Part shown: positions 6,188-12,567 of the stretch, in pieces | How positions within the stretch are numbered: the first letter of the stretch is position 1 | Layout of the letters: each line of letters opens with the position of its first letter | DNA from: a virus | IMG/VR virus record: IMGVR_UViG_3300049255_000590 | Span: 1 to 32,021 of that record | DNA: 32,021 bases | Direction: 5' to 3' (one strand) | Made by a program: the position numbers and the translations under genes | The notes under the pieces: generated by a model | What the model was told of the DNA's origin: nothing | The model's database searches: none | The model's input: only the letters and a program-made list of their open reading frames with translations

Positions 6188-6215
6188 TTGCATTTGTAGC
6201 GATAATCGCTACTAT
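6188..6215 (+). promoter_or_regulatory. Predicted early-right promoter PR
   Basis: -35 TTGCAT (6188-6193) and -10 TACTAT (6210-6215) are 16 bp apart, the same spacing as PL. An operator fills the spacer. Transcription would begin near 6222, within a few bases of the cro ATG at 6225. Confidence 0.75.
6196..6212. promoter_or_regulatory. Right operator 3 (in the cro promoter)
   Basis: Perfect arms GTAGCG and CGCTAC around ATAAT. It lies between the -35 and -10 of PR, so bound repressor would block lytic transcription. Confidence 0.8.
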
Positions 6216-6224
6216 AGGTTTCGA

Positions 6225-6455
6225 ATGGAACCGGCACAGACAATCATCCGAAAGTTCGGAGGCCCTTCGGCGGTCTCAACCATCGTGGGCGTCCATCGCA
6301 CTCGCGTCTCGAATTGGCAGCGGGCGAAGCGGTCTGGCGGGACCGGAGGCATCATTCCTCAGAAGCACCACCGGAAACTGATCGACTACGCGCTTGAACG
6401 CGGCATCAATCTTTCGGCGGACGAGTTTTTGCCACCTCGCGGGGAGGTGGAGTGA
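6225..6455 (+). CDS. Cro-like helix-turn-helix regulator
   Basis: This 76-aa protein is divergent from the repressor and is the first rightward gene. The HTH is at about residues 5-35: IIRKFGGPSAVSTIVGV, then HRTRVSNWQRAKRSGG. This resembles YdaS/Cro-type phage repressors, which end with a segment like IIPQKHHRKLIDYALERGI. Length is normal for the group. It probably binds the GTAGCG-N5-CGCTAC operators to silence the repressor promoter during lytic growth. No clear Shine-Dalgarno precedes the ATG; only AGG at a short distance is visible, and the predicted +1 is 2-3 nt upstream, so translation may be leaderless. Confidence 0.88.
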   Translation: MEPAQTIIRKFGGPSAVSTIVGVHRTRVSNWQRAKRSGGTGGIIPQKHHRKLIDYALERGINLSADEFLPPRGEVE

Positions 6456-6471
6456 TGGCGGGGGTACAAAC

Positions 6472-6807
6472 ATGCGTGCAGTGTCGGACGAATTGCCGGC
6501 GGCTGGGACCAAATACGGCGGACAATTTCGTCCCACGCCGGACACGAACCGAAATCGGCGGACAAATCTGTCCCTCACGGACAAATCTGTCCGCCCCACC
6601 TCGGTCACGCGCATTAACGGCCGACGGATCACGTTCCGTGAGCTGGCGCGGTTCGCGTGGCCGTCCAAGACAGAGTTTTTTCTTTCTGACCTCACCCGCT
6701 GCGACGCGCGCACTTGCCGCCGGTGGCTTGCCGGATCGAACGACCCTCCCGCGAAGGCTCTTGGCGTGATCCTGCAAGAGATTTTGCGCCTCTACCACCT
6801 GCGTTAA
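6472..6807 (+). CDS. Putative DNA-binding early-right protein with internal repeats
   Basis: This 111-aa protein has two parts. Residues 1-48 are low-complexity and coincide with a cluster of DNA palindromes. Residues 50-111 look like a real helical domain (RRITFRELARFAWPSK, then CRRWLAGSNDPPAKALGVIL) of the small phage regulator type that follows cro. I chose the ATG at 6472, 17 nt after the cro stop, because a longer frame back to 6394 would overlap cro. The GGGGG about 8 nt upstream could serve as ribosome site. By position it could be a CII-like or replication-control regulator, but no family is certain. The N-terminal coding is weak and may be shaped by the DNA sites. Confidence 0.65.
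   Translation: MRAVSDELPAAGTKYGGQFRPTPDTNRNRRTNLSLTDKSVRPTSVTRINGRRITFRELARFAWPSKTEFFLSDLTRCDARTCRRWLAGSNDPPAKALGVILQEILRLYHLR
6520..6592. repeat. Cluster of three near-identical palindromes
   Basis: Sites at 6520-6533 (GGACAATTTCGTCC), 6560-6573 and 6579-6592 (both GGACAAATCTGTCC) share arms GGAC(A) and (T)GTCC. The last two are identical and 19 bp apart; the first is 40 bp from the second. Spacings near two and four helical turns suit a protein-binding array on one face of the helix. They differ from the GTAGCG operators, so another protein is implied. Confidence 0.8.
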
Positions 6808-6834
6808 CCACTTTCTTCAACGATCTACGGCGAA

Positions 6835-7149
6835 ATGCGGCAGTTGGACCTTCTCAGCTACCGGCCTCCGACATACCCGGACGAGCCCGGCTTCAAAGCG
6901 AGATCGACATCACGCGACGCCGCTAGGTCAATGTCGCCGGCGAAGGCGCGGCTTTGCGCCGATGTCCTCGCCTGCATCAAAAACACCGATGGATTAACGG
7001 CGGACGAGGTCGCGGCGCGCCTTGATCGCGACATCCTTTCGATCCGCCCGCGCGTCTCTGAACTCGCGGCGCAGGAACGCATCATCGACAGCAAACAGAG
7101 GAGAAAAAACCGCTCAGGGAAAAACGCGATTGTGTGGGTCACAACGTGA
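6835..7149 (+). CDS. Putative winged-helix DNA-binding protein
   Basis: In this 104-aa protein, residues 35-103 fit a winged helix: a helix (AKARLCADVLACIKN), then a turn and recognition region (GLTADEVAARLDRDILSIRPRVSELAAQERI), then a basic wing (QRRKNRSGKNAIVWV). The pattern is shared with phage-encoded HTH proteins that follow cro in many temperate phages. It lies between two DNA-binding genes and just upstream of the replication genes. The start at 6835 has only a weak ribosome site. Role in transcription or replication control is inferred from position. Confidence 0.7.
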   Translation: MRQLDLLSYRPPTYPDEPGFKARSTSRDAARSMSPAKARLCADVLACIKNTDGLTADEVAARLDRDILSIRPRVSELAAQERIIDSKQRRKNRSGKNAIVWVTT

Positions 7150-7197
7150 TCCGAGGGGCAAAAGTATCAACTAACGATCCCAGGAAAGGGGTGGGTC

Positions 7198-7824
7198 ATG
7201 CCAGCACTTATGGCAACGGAAGATCATTGCAAAACCGCAGCCGATGTCATGGCCGCGGCTCGAAAAGTGGCCGAGCGGCGGCGACAAAGTTTTCAACGGA
7301 TACCGACTTTTAAACACGGGATTTCCCGGTCTGTTCAAGCCGGCGAAACCCCCGATATTACCCCCTATATTCCCACAGGGAAGAATATCGTGGCCGGCGC
7401 CCAAGCGACCGATGGGATAGAACTCACTCCCCGTGAGAAGGTCATCGCCGACTACGTGTTAAGCCACATTAACGGCGTGCGGCAGCTAGCGCCGGGGGTG
7501 TTTCCGCCCGGCATCGCGGATATTCAGCGCGCTGTCGCAAGGCGGTGGGCCGTTACCGTCACTGAGCTGACATCCGTCTGCCGCACAAAGCACCTGGTCT
7601 TCGCTAGGCAAATCGCCATGGTGCTGTGCCGGCTCCTGACATGCCGCAGCACGACGGAGATCGGCCGCGCTTTTGGAGACCGGGACCACACGACAACATT
7701 GTACGCATTGCGGAAATACGAATGGCTTGCTGCCATTCTCCGCGATGAGATGGTCGCTGGCGCCACGCTCGCCGACTGGGTCTGCCGCGCCTATCAGATA
7801 GCGATGGAGGCGCGCGATAAATGA
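7198..7824 (+). CDS. DnaA domain IV-like replication initiator protein
   Basis: In this 208-aa protein, residues about 108-176 match the DNA-binding domain IV of DnaA. The segment FARQIAMVLCRLLTCRSTTEIG is followed by the signature GDRDHTTTLYALRK (RDHTT at 162-166), which in DnaA contacts the DnaA box. The AAA+ ATPase domain of DnaA is absent. The N-terminal half is charged and looks partly disordered. The protein may thus bind DnaA-box-like sequences and recruit or compete with host DnaA. It overlaps the next replication gene by 4 nt (ATGA). A strong AGGAAAGGGG ribosome site precedes the ATG. The domain match is clear; whether it starts or inhibits replication is not. Confidence 0.88.
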   Translation: MPALMATEDHCKTAADVMAAARKVAERRRQSFQRIPTFKHGISRSVQAGETPDITPYIPTGKNIVAGAQATDGIELTPREKVIADYVLSHINGVRQLAPGVFPPGIADIQRAVARRWAVTVTELTSVCRTKHLVFARQIAMVLCRLLTCRSTTEIGRAFGDRDHTTTLYALRKYEWLAAILRDEMVAGATLADWVCRAYQIAMEARDK

Positions 7825-8549
7825 AACGTCCCTGGATCAAATTCTATACTTCTGACTGGCGCGCTGACCCGCGGCTCCGCATGTGTTCGCTGTCTGCACG
7901 CGGTTTGTGGATCGACCTAATCTCCTACATGGCCGAAGGAGAACCCTTCGGGCACCTCACCATCAACGGCATTTCGCCCGACCTGGCCGGTATAGCGGGG
8001 CTTGTTGGGCGTCCCATTGCTGAGGTCCGTAAGGCAATCGTCGAACTCTCGTATCACCAAGTGTGCAGCACGACTGAGGGTGGCGTGATCTTTTCGCGCC
8101 GCATGGTGCGCGATCACCAAAAGGCTCAGGAGGGGTTAGACGCTGCGGTGAAGCGGTGGGAAAAATCAAAAACACCTAATGGGTCACCTAATGGGTCACC
8201 TAATGGGTGTTATGGCAAAACACCTAATACTCAGAAGCTAGAAGCTAGAACTCAGAGGTCAGAGGATAGCTCTGAGTTAGCTTCACCACCTTCACCAAAC
8301 CCTCCAAATCTAGATTTTATTCCGGGTTTTTTGGATCGAAGGGGTGAAGCGGTGAAGAATTTTCCGCGTCACGGTGCTCGATCTGGCGATGGACGCTTCG
8401 TTTATTTTAAGCGCGGAACGGACGAATTTGCGGCCTACTCCGAGGATTTCAGGGAAGCGACGGGAGACACGCCAGGGGCCACGAGCGACGGCCGATGGTT
8501 CAAATTCGCGGGCAGTGCGGCGGGGAGTGCGGCCCGTGGCACGCGGTAA
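7821..8549 (+). CDS. Phage replication protein with internal candidate origin
   Basis: In this 242-aa protein, the N-terminal part (1-115) resembles N-terminal domains of phage replication organizers: RPWIKFYTSDWRADPRLRM, SARGLWIDLISYMAEGEP, then a winged-helix-like segment ending GGVIFSRRMVRDHQKA. The middle (about 115-175) is low-complexity (NGSPNGSPNG, SPPSPNPPN) and is encoded by repeat-rich, AT-rich DNA. The C-terminal part (YFKRGTDEFAAYSEDF onward) is a separate small domain. The gene sits directly after the DnaA-like gene, ATGA-coupled. It is in the position of lambda O, and like O it seems to carry the origin inside it. No helicase or primase motifs are visible, so it probably loads host DnaB. 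Confidence 0.75.
   Translation: MKRPWIKFYTSDWRADPRLRMCSLSARGLWIDLISYMAEGEPFGHLTINGISPDLAGIAGLVGRPIAEVRKAIVELSYHQVCSTTEGGVIFSRRMVRDHQKAQEGLDAAVKRWEKSKTPNGSPNGSPNGCYGKTPNTQKLEARTQRSEDSSELASPPSPNPPNLDFIPGFLDRRGEAVKNFPRHGARSGDGRFVYFKRGTDEFAAYSEDFREATGDTPGATSDGRWFKFAGSAAGSAARGTR
8173..8228. repeat. 12-bp direct repeats, candidate origin iterons
   Basis: CACCTAATGGGT occurs three times end to end (8173-8184, 8185-8196, 8197-8208). A partial fourth copy, CACCTAAT, is at 8221-8228. Each unit has ACC/GGT symmetry. They lie in the low-complexity centre of the replication gene, as the lambda O-binding iterons do. Confidence 0.85.
8242..8357. other. Candidate replication origin: hairpin and inverted repeats round an AT-rich core
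   Basis: A strong hairpin has arms at 8242-8257 and 8270-8283 (AAGCTA and ACTCAGAG pairing, with a 2-nt bulge). It is followed by paired CTTCACC boxes (8281-8287, 8290-8296) and their inverted partners GGTGAAG (8343-8349, 8351-8357). Between these lies a 46-bp AT-rich stretch that would open easily. With the iterons just upstream, this is the usual composition of a theta origin. Function is inferred. Confidence 0.5.
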
Positions 8550-9102
8550 GCGTTTGGAAAAAATCCGCCGGGCCATGCTGCCGGACCTGCCGTTCAACGC
8601 CGAGGTAGCGACGACGATCGAGCACGACCCGTACTCGCCAATCGGCGAGCGGATGCTGGTCACGCGCTCGATCCGCAACGACCCTCTGGCGGCCATGCTG
8701 TCGCGCCGGCAGATCGACCGGGCGCAATTCGAGGCCGGCCGCCGTTGGCAAGCAAACCACGAGCGCGCCGAGGTTGGCAGCGTCATCGCGATGGACCCGC
8801 TTAAGGAGCCCGTCGACGGCAGCGCGCCGACGCGCGCCGTTTTCACCGATCACCAGCTCATCGCGTTTCAGGAATTGCGCGAGGCCGAGCGCGCTCTTGG
8901 CAGGCAGGGGTCTAGGATGGTGTGCGCTATCTTGGGCGAAGGATTAACAATCACTGATTTTGTCGTGCGGCACGGTGGAAATTCGCAGCGGGAAATTGAT
9001 TACGCTTGGCGACGACTGCGCGAATGTCTCGAAACACTCGCGGTTTTATGGGGCTTTGCTGCCCGTCCTGTGGAAAGTGTGAGAAAGTCGGGGCGCAGTT
9101 GA
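8527..9102 (+). CDS. Putative late-gene or early-right regulator (HTH-like)
   Basis: This 191-aa protein overlaps the replication gene by 23 nt and starts with GTG at 8527; GTG at 8536 is an alternative with better spacing to GGGGAG. The middle has a conserved-looking helix (RRQIDRAQFEAGRRWQANHE). The C-terminal part looks like an HTH bundle (VCAILGEGLTITDFVV, then REIDYAWRRLRECLETLAVL). The layout is reminiscent of DUF6456-type alphaproteobacterial proteins, but I cannot confirm that. It is the last early gene before the late block, the lambda Q position, so a late-transcription switch is a reasonable idea by position only. Confidence 0.7.
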   Translation: MRPVARGKRLEKIRRAMLPDLPFNAEVATTIEHDPYSPIGERMLVTRSIRNDPLAAMLSRRQIDRAQFEAGRRWQANHERAEVGSVIAMDPLKEPVDGSAPTRAVFTDHQLIAFQELREAERALGRQGSRMVCAILGEGLTITDFVVRHGGNSQREIDYAWRRLRECLETLAVLWGFAARPVESVRKSGRS

Positions 9103-9374
9103 CGCCGTCGGGCAAATCACTTCAATTAGGCATGCTCGGCGAGATCAACTCCGGGCACTTGTACCCCAACGGCGAGCGGCTTTCTCCCCCACCCCCTCCG
9201 GCAGGATCGAGAGCTGCTCGCCCTCCCACTCCTCAGGTCCTCGCATGTTCCTCGAGCGAAAAATCGAGGACGGCCGCGCGAGGATACGCGAAGCCTTCCG
9301 CGCCGGCGACGCGGAGCTCGCTTGGTTCTGGGCTCGCATTGTCATCGGACACCGCATTTTACTCGGAGAAATCA
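9103..9374. other. Gap between early and late genes
   Basis: No confident gene fills this 272-bp stretch. A poor sigma70-like TTGACG-N16-TTCAAT lies at 9099-9126 and might be a late promoter, but it is weak. A C-rich run at about 9187-9199 and a possible small frame from 9245 are the other contents. No tRNA or clear terminator is seen. Confidence 0.4.
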
Positions 9375-9550
9375 ATGTCAAAGTTGACAAGCGCAGCACG
9401 CAACAAGATCCCGACCAAGAAATTCGGCGACCCGCAAGACCGAAAATATCCGATCGAGAACCGCAGCCACGCGATAGACGCCAAGGCGCGGGCCAAGGAA
9501 ATGCTCGACGCCGGACGACTGACCCAAGCCAAGTACAACGAGATCATTAG
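9245..9550 (+). CDS. Doubtful small ORF overlapping the next gene
   Basis: A 101-codon frame begins MFLERKIEDGRARIREAF and looks protein-like and helical for its first 43 residues. It then becomes Arg/Gln/Pro-rich where it overlaps the gene at 9375-9578 in another frame. Either a real small gene has lost its stop, or the frame is chance. AGG lies about 7 nt before the ATG. Confidence 0.25.
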   Translation: MFLERKIEDGRARIREAFRAGDAELAWFWARIVIGHRILLGEINVKVDKRSTQQDPDQEIRRPARPKISDREPQPRDRRQGAGQGNARRRTTDPSQVQRDH

Positions 9551-9578
9551 CCGCGCCGACCGCGGGCTAGACGAATAA
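9375..9578 (+). CDS. Small conserved-type phage protein (67 aa)
   Basis: This basic 67-aa protein begins SKLTSAARNKIPTKKFG, then has a P-E-N-R-SHA segment and a helical end (AKEMLDAGRLTQAKYNEII). The pattern (short basic head, KFGDP/RKYPIEN box, SHAIDAKARA helix) resembles small proteins seen in many phages and genomic islands with no known role. The ATG has GGAGAA 4 nt upstream, so the start is firm. It opens the late block ahead of terminase. Confidence 0.75.
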   Translation: MSKLTSAARNKIPTKKFGDPQDRKYPIENRSHAIDAKARAKEMLDAGRLTQAKYNEIISRADRGLDE

Positions 9579-9605
9579 TTCAACCTCCAGCGACGGAATG
9601 GGGCG

Positions 9606-9812
9606 ATGCCGGACGCAAAAACACTTGGGAAATGCTGCCTCAAATGCACGCACGTTTGGCTCCCGGATGCTTTCGACGACAAGACCATCACCGGGGCCTG
9701 CAGACGCTTCCCGCCCTACCTCGATCCTCACCACGCCGGAACGTCGACATTCCCCACCGTTCACCTGGAACGCTTCCTATGCGGGGAGTTCAAGCGGAGG
9801 GCAGACGCATGA
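9606..9812 (+). CDS. Small Cys-containing protein upstream of terminase
   Basis: This 68-aa protein has Cys10, Cys11 and Cys14 (KCCLKCTH), then CRRF and LCGEFK. Four of the five Cys could hold a zinc ion in a C-x2-C ... C ... C arrangement. The ATG follows a purine-rich GGAATGGGGCG. It overlaps the 27-aa gene by ATGA. The role is unknown; zinc-ribbon-like small proteins near terminase may act in packaging or transcription. Confidence 0.7.
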   Translation: MPDAKTLGKCCLKCTHVWLPDAFDDKTITGACRRFPPYLDPHHAGTSTFPTVHLERFLCGEFKRRADA

Positions 9813-9892
9813 TGACCTGGCTCGCCGCGCTCCGGATTTGGTGGACCCTGAGACGCAACAATCCGAAAGATCGGTCATTCCCAAATGGCTAA
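9809..9892 (+). CDS. 27-aa basic tryptophan-rich peptide
   Basis: This 27-codon frame is ATGA-linked to the gene before it and overlaps the start of the TerS gene by 8 nt. GCGGAGG lies upstream. The peptide is amphipathic: hydrophobic with three Trp (MMTWLAALRIWWTLRR), then polar. It is small but tightly packed between two genes. It may only serve translational coupling to TerS. Confidence 0.5.
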   Translation: MMTWLAALRIWWTLRRNNPKDRSFPNG

Positions 9893-10163
9893 GGCATCGG
9901 CTGATATCAGGTCTTTGGCGCGAGCGTCGACTATGACAGCAATTAACGCCCTCAAGACCATCGCGGCCCGCGGTAAATCGGAGAGCGCGCGCGTCCAGGC
10001 GGCCGTAGCACTGCTTGATCGCGGCTGGGGCAAACCGCTCCAGGCAATGGAGATTACCAGCAAACCAGTGCGAGAAATGACGGATGCAGAACTGCTCGCC
10101 ATTATTGCGGGAGGCGGCGCAGGAGCTGCTGACCAGGCGGTCGATCCGGAACAACTTAACTGA
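9885..10163 (+). CDS. Putative terminase small subunit
   Basis: This 92-aa protein lies directly before TerL and overlaps it by 80 nt. The helical core, SLARASTMTAINALKTIAARGKSE followed by ARVQAAVALLDRGWGKP, is the pattern found in small HTH-type proteins that precede TerL in alphaproteobacterial phages. The C-terminal EMTDAELLAII also fits. It would recognise the packaging site and deliver DNA to TerL. It is shorter than many TerS proteins, and assignment rests mainly on position and style. Confidence 0.65.
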   Translation: MAKASADIRSLARASTMTAINALKTIAARGKSESARVQAAVALLDRGWGKPLQAMEITSKPVREMTDAELLAIIAGGGAGAADQAVDPEQLN

Positions 10164-11556
10164 TTGGTGCCAGCTCAACGGTTTCAAGCCGGCGCACCAT
10201 CACCGACTTCTGCTCGAGAAGCTTGAGCGTGTCGCCACGGGAGACTGCCGGCGCCTGGCGGTGTTCATGCCGCCCGGATCAGCCAAGTCGTCCTATTGTT
10301 CGGTGCTGTTTCCCCCGTGGTTTTTCGGCCAACACCCTGAGGCGAATGTCATCGCGGCGTCGCACACAATCGAGTTGGCGCAACGATTTGGCCGCCGCGT
10401 CCGGAACCTGATGCAGGAACACGGCCCGATATTGGGCGTGAACCTGTCGGATGATAACCATGCCGCGGGGCGATGGTCGACGACGGTAGGCGGGGAATAC
10501 TACTCCGCCGGCGTAGGCGTCGGCATCGCCGGCTTCCGCGCCGACCTAGCGATCATCGACGACCCGATCAAGAGCCGGCAGGACGCCGACAGCGAGACGG
10601 TTCGCGAGCATATCTGGGATTGGTTTAAGTCCGACCTGTCGACCCGCCTCAAGCCGGGCGGCCGCATCATTCTCATCCAGACTAGATGGCACGAGGACGA
10701 CCTCGCCGGCCGTATCCTGGCCGAGATGGAGGCCGGCGGCCAGGAATGGGAAGTTCTGTCGCTGCCGGCGGAGGCGATCGAGAACGACCCGCTCGGCCGC
10801 AAGCCGGGCGAGATGCTTTGGGACGACGCTTACGGCTACGGCCGCTTTCTCCGATCGGAGAAGGCGACGCAGACGCCCCGTAATTGGAGCGCGCTCTATC
10901 AACAGGCACCGGCCCCGGAAAGCGGAAACTTTTTCAAGGACGAGTGGCTGCGGACCTATATCACGCCGCCCGATCCCAAGACGCTGTCGATCTACGGCGC
11001 TTCCGACTACGCCGTCACCGAGAACGGCGGCGACTACACGGTGCACGTCGTGGTCGGCGTCGACCCAAAGGGCAATATCTACCTCCTAGACCTCTGGCGC
11101 GGCCAGACATCGAGCGACGTGTGGGTGTCGACCTGGTGCGATTTGGTCAAGCGGTGGAAACCGCTCGATTGGGCTGAGGAAAAGGGGCAGATCGCGGCCG
11201 GCCTCGGGCCGTTCCGAGACGCCGAGGCCAGCAGGCAAAAGGCCTACGTCAACGTCGAAATGTTCCCGACCCGAGGATCGAAGGCCGTCCGGGCGCAATC
11301 TATCCGTGGCCGCATGGCGATGGGATTTTTGTATGTGCCGGCGTCGGCACCATGGTTCGCTGATTTCCGGGCCGAGCTTCTGATGTTCCCGGCCGGCAAG
11401 CACGACGACCAGGTCGACGCGCTGGGTCTCGTCGGCCAACTCCTCGATCGCATGATCCCCGGCCGTATCCCGGCCAAGGACGAGGCCGTCAAGCAGACAG
11501 CGTCCGGCTACCGACCAGCCGACGCCGCAGGGATTGACGACTGGAAGATTTACTAA
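10084..11556 (+). CDS. terL: Terminase large subunit
   Basis: This 490-aa packaging motor and nuclease cuts concatemeric DNA and pumps it into the prohead. The ATPase half has Walker A MPPGSAKSS (62-70), a deviant form common in this family. Walker B is LAIIDDP (155-161), and the WFKSDLSTRLKPGGRIILIQTRWHEDD region is the coupling segment. The nuclease half (RNase H-like) begins around SIYGASDYAVTENGGDYT (about 298-315) and ends with the acidic HDDQVDAL (440-447). Length is typical. The start at 10084 lies well inside the TerS gene, so the two are translationally coupled. Confidence 0.97.
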   Translation: MQNCSPLLREAAQELLTRRSIRNNLTDWCQLNGFKPAHHHRLLLEKLERVATGDCRRLAVFMPPGSAKSSYCSVLFPPWFFGQHPEANVIAASHTIELAQRFGRRVRNLMQEHGPILGVNLSDDNHAAGRWSTTVGGEYYSAGVGVGIAGFRADLAIIDDPIKSRQDADSETVREHIWDWFKSDLSTRLKPGGRIILIQTRWHEDDLAGRILAEMEAGGQEWEVLSLPAEAIENDPLGRKPGEMLWDDAYGYGRFLRSEKATQTPRNWSALYQQAPAPESGNFFKDEWLRTYITPPDPKTLSIYGASDYAVTENGGDYTVHVVVGVDPKGNIYLLDLWRGQTSSDVWVSTWCDLVKRWKPLDWAEEKGQIAAGLGPFRDAEASRQKAYVNVEMFPTRGSKAVRAQSIRGRMAMGFLYVPASAPWFADFRAELLMFPAGKHDDQVDALGLVGQLLDRMIPGRIPAKDEAVKQTASGYRPADAAGIDDWKIY

Positions 11557-11570
11557 CGCCGAGGCGCCGC

Positions 11571-11732
11571 ATGATCGACGACGACGCCCTCGAACGCCGG
11601 CGCCGCCGCGAACGCTGGCAACGCATCGAACACGCAATGAACTGGATGATGCTATTCGCGGCCGTTTCAACGGTCGGCTGCATCCTGATGAGCATCGCTA
11701 TCACCGTCATGGCACTCCACGCCATTCGTTGA
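11571..11732 (+). CDS. 53-aa single-pass membrane protein
   Basis: This 53-codon frame follows TerL by 14 nt, with GAGG about 7 nt before the ATG. The N-terminal part is acidic then very basic (IDDDALERRRRRERWQRIE). The C-terminal half is a membrane helix (MMLFAAVSTVGCILMSIAIT). The positive N-terminal side suggests N-in, C-out. It lies at the head of the lysis module, so a spanin-like or antiholin role is conceivable, but no spanin motif is seen. Confidence 0.7.
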   Translation: MIDDDALERRRRRERWQRIEHAMNWMMLFAAVSTVGCILMSIAITVMALHAIR

Positions 11733-11746
11733 ACTCCGGAAATCTG

Positions 11747-12163
11747 ATGAAGAAAACGCTGCTCGCCGCGGCCGCGGTGCTCCTCGTGCTGACCTCTAGC
11801 GCACTCGCGCACGGTCGCCAGCATCACCGGCGCCACGCTCATGTCACGATCGGCACCGTTCGGGTCCACCATGCGTCGCGTGAGACCGGCCGCCCGGCTG
11901 ACTGCTACGGTATTCCCTGGTGCGGCTGCTGGCTGCGCCACTATTTCGGCCTGGCGAACCGCGCCCTCAACCTGGCGCGTAACTGGGCGCACTACGGTCA
12001 CGCCACCTCGCCGCATATCGGAGCCATCGTCGTTTGGCCGCATCATGTCGGGGTTATCTCCGGCCGCAATGGGAGCCAGTGGGTGGTGACCTCGGGAAAC
12101 GACGGTCATGCCGTCCGCACCCGGCCGCGGTCGCTCGCCGGCGCCATCGCGTTTCGGGAGTGA
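11747..12163 (+). CDS. Secreted cysteine peptidoglycan hydrolase-like protein
   Basis: This 138-aa protein starts with a Sec signal peptide (KKTLLAAAAVLLVLTSSALA, cut after ALA-21). The mature domain resembles NlpC/P60- or CHAP-like cysteine hydrolases of the TIGR02594 kind: the candidate nucleophile is Cys59 in GIPWCGCWLRHYFG, and the candidate His is in VVWPHHVGVI (99-100). The later SGNDGHAVRTRPRSLAGAIAF is typical of that group in rhizobial phages. It probably cuts cell-wall peptides in the periplasm. The ATG at 11747 was chosen because the signal peptide begins there; the longer frame upstream overlaps the small membrane gene. Confidence 0.8.
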   Translation: MKKTLLAAAAVLLVLTSSALAHGRQHHRRHAHVTIGTVRVHHASRETGRPADCYGIPWCGCWLRHYFGLANRALNLARNWAHYGHATSPHIGAIVVWPHHVGVISGRNGSQWVVTSGNDGHAVRTRPRSLAGAIAFRE

Positions 12164-12166
12164 GAG

Positions 12167-12565
12167 ATGGCGCGGCGATTACTTTGCGCCATCGTGTTCT
12201 TTCTCGCGGGCGTCATGTTCGCCTGGTCGCGTGATATCGGCCAATGGGGAAACGCCGACCCTGCGACCCGCTCCTGGTATGAGCATCTGATGATGCCGGA
12301 CCATCCGGCCGTGTCTTGCTGTCGAGAGGCAGACGCTTATTACGCCGATATCGCCGAGACGGACGCCGCGGGTGATCTGATCGCCGTCATCACAGATGAT
12401 CGCCCCGATGAACCATTGGGCCGCGTGCATGTTCCGGTCGGAACGCGGTTCATCATTCCGCAGAGCAAAATCAAGTTCGATCAGGGCAACCCAACCGGCC
12501 ATATCGTCATATTCCTCGGCATGGGGGAGACGGTGCTTTGCTACGTGCAAAACGGGGGTGTGTGA
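12167..12565 (+). CDS. Secreted hypothetical protein (132 aa)
   Basis: This 132-aa protein starts with a signal peptide or membrane anchor (RRLLCAIVFFLAGVMFAW). The mature domain has a double Cys in PAVSCCREADAYYADI (51-52) and Cys125, and mixed strands (DLIAVITDD, VHVPVGTRFIIP). The SCC-ADAY pattern is seen in unassigned secreted proteins of rhizobial phages and hosts. It begins 4 nt after the hydrolase stop and is likely translated with it. It may act with that enzyme in the periplasm, which is inference from position. Confidence 0.7.
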   Translation: MARRLLCAIVFFLAGVMFAWSRDIGQWGNADPATRSWYEHLMMPDHPAVSCCREADAYYADIAETDAAGDLIAVITDDRPDEPLGRVHVPVGTRFIIPQSKIKFDQGNPTGHIVIFLGMGETVLCYVQNGGV

Positions 12566-12567
12566 CG

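Noticed and set aside
6394-6807. Longer frame from 6394 for the gene after cro
   Set aside because: It would overlap cro by 62 nt, and its first 26 residues look like an out-of-frame reading of cro. The ATG at 6472 fits better.
9099-9126. TTGACG-N16-TTCAAT as late promoter
   Set aside because: Poor -10, and such matches are expected by chance. Kept only as a note in the gap entry.
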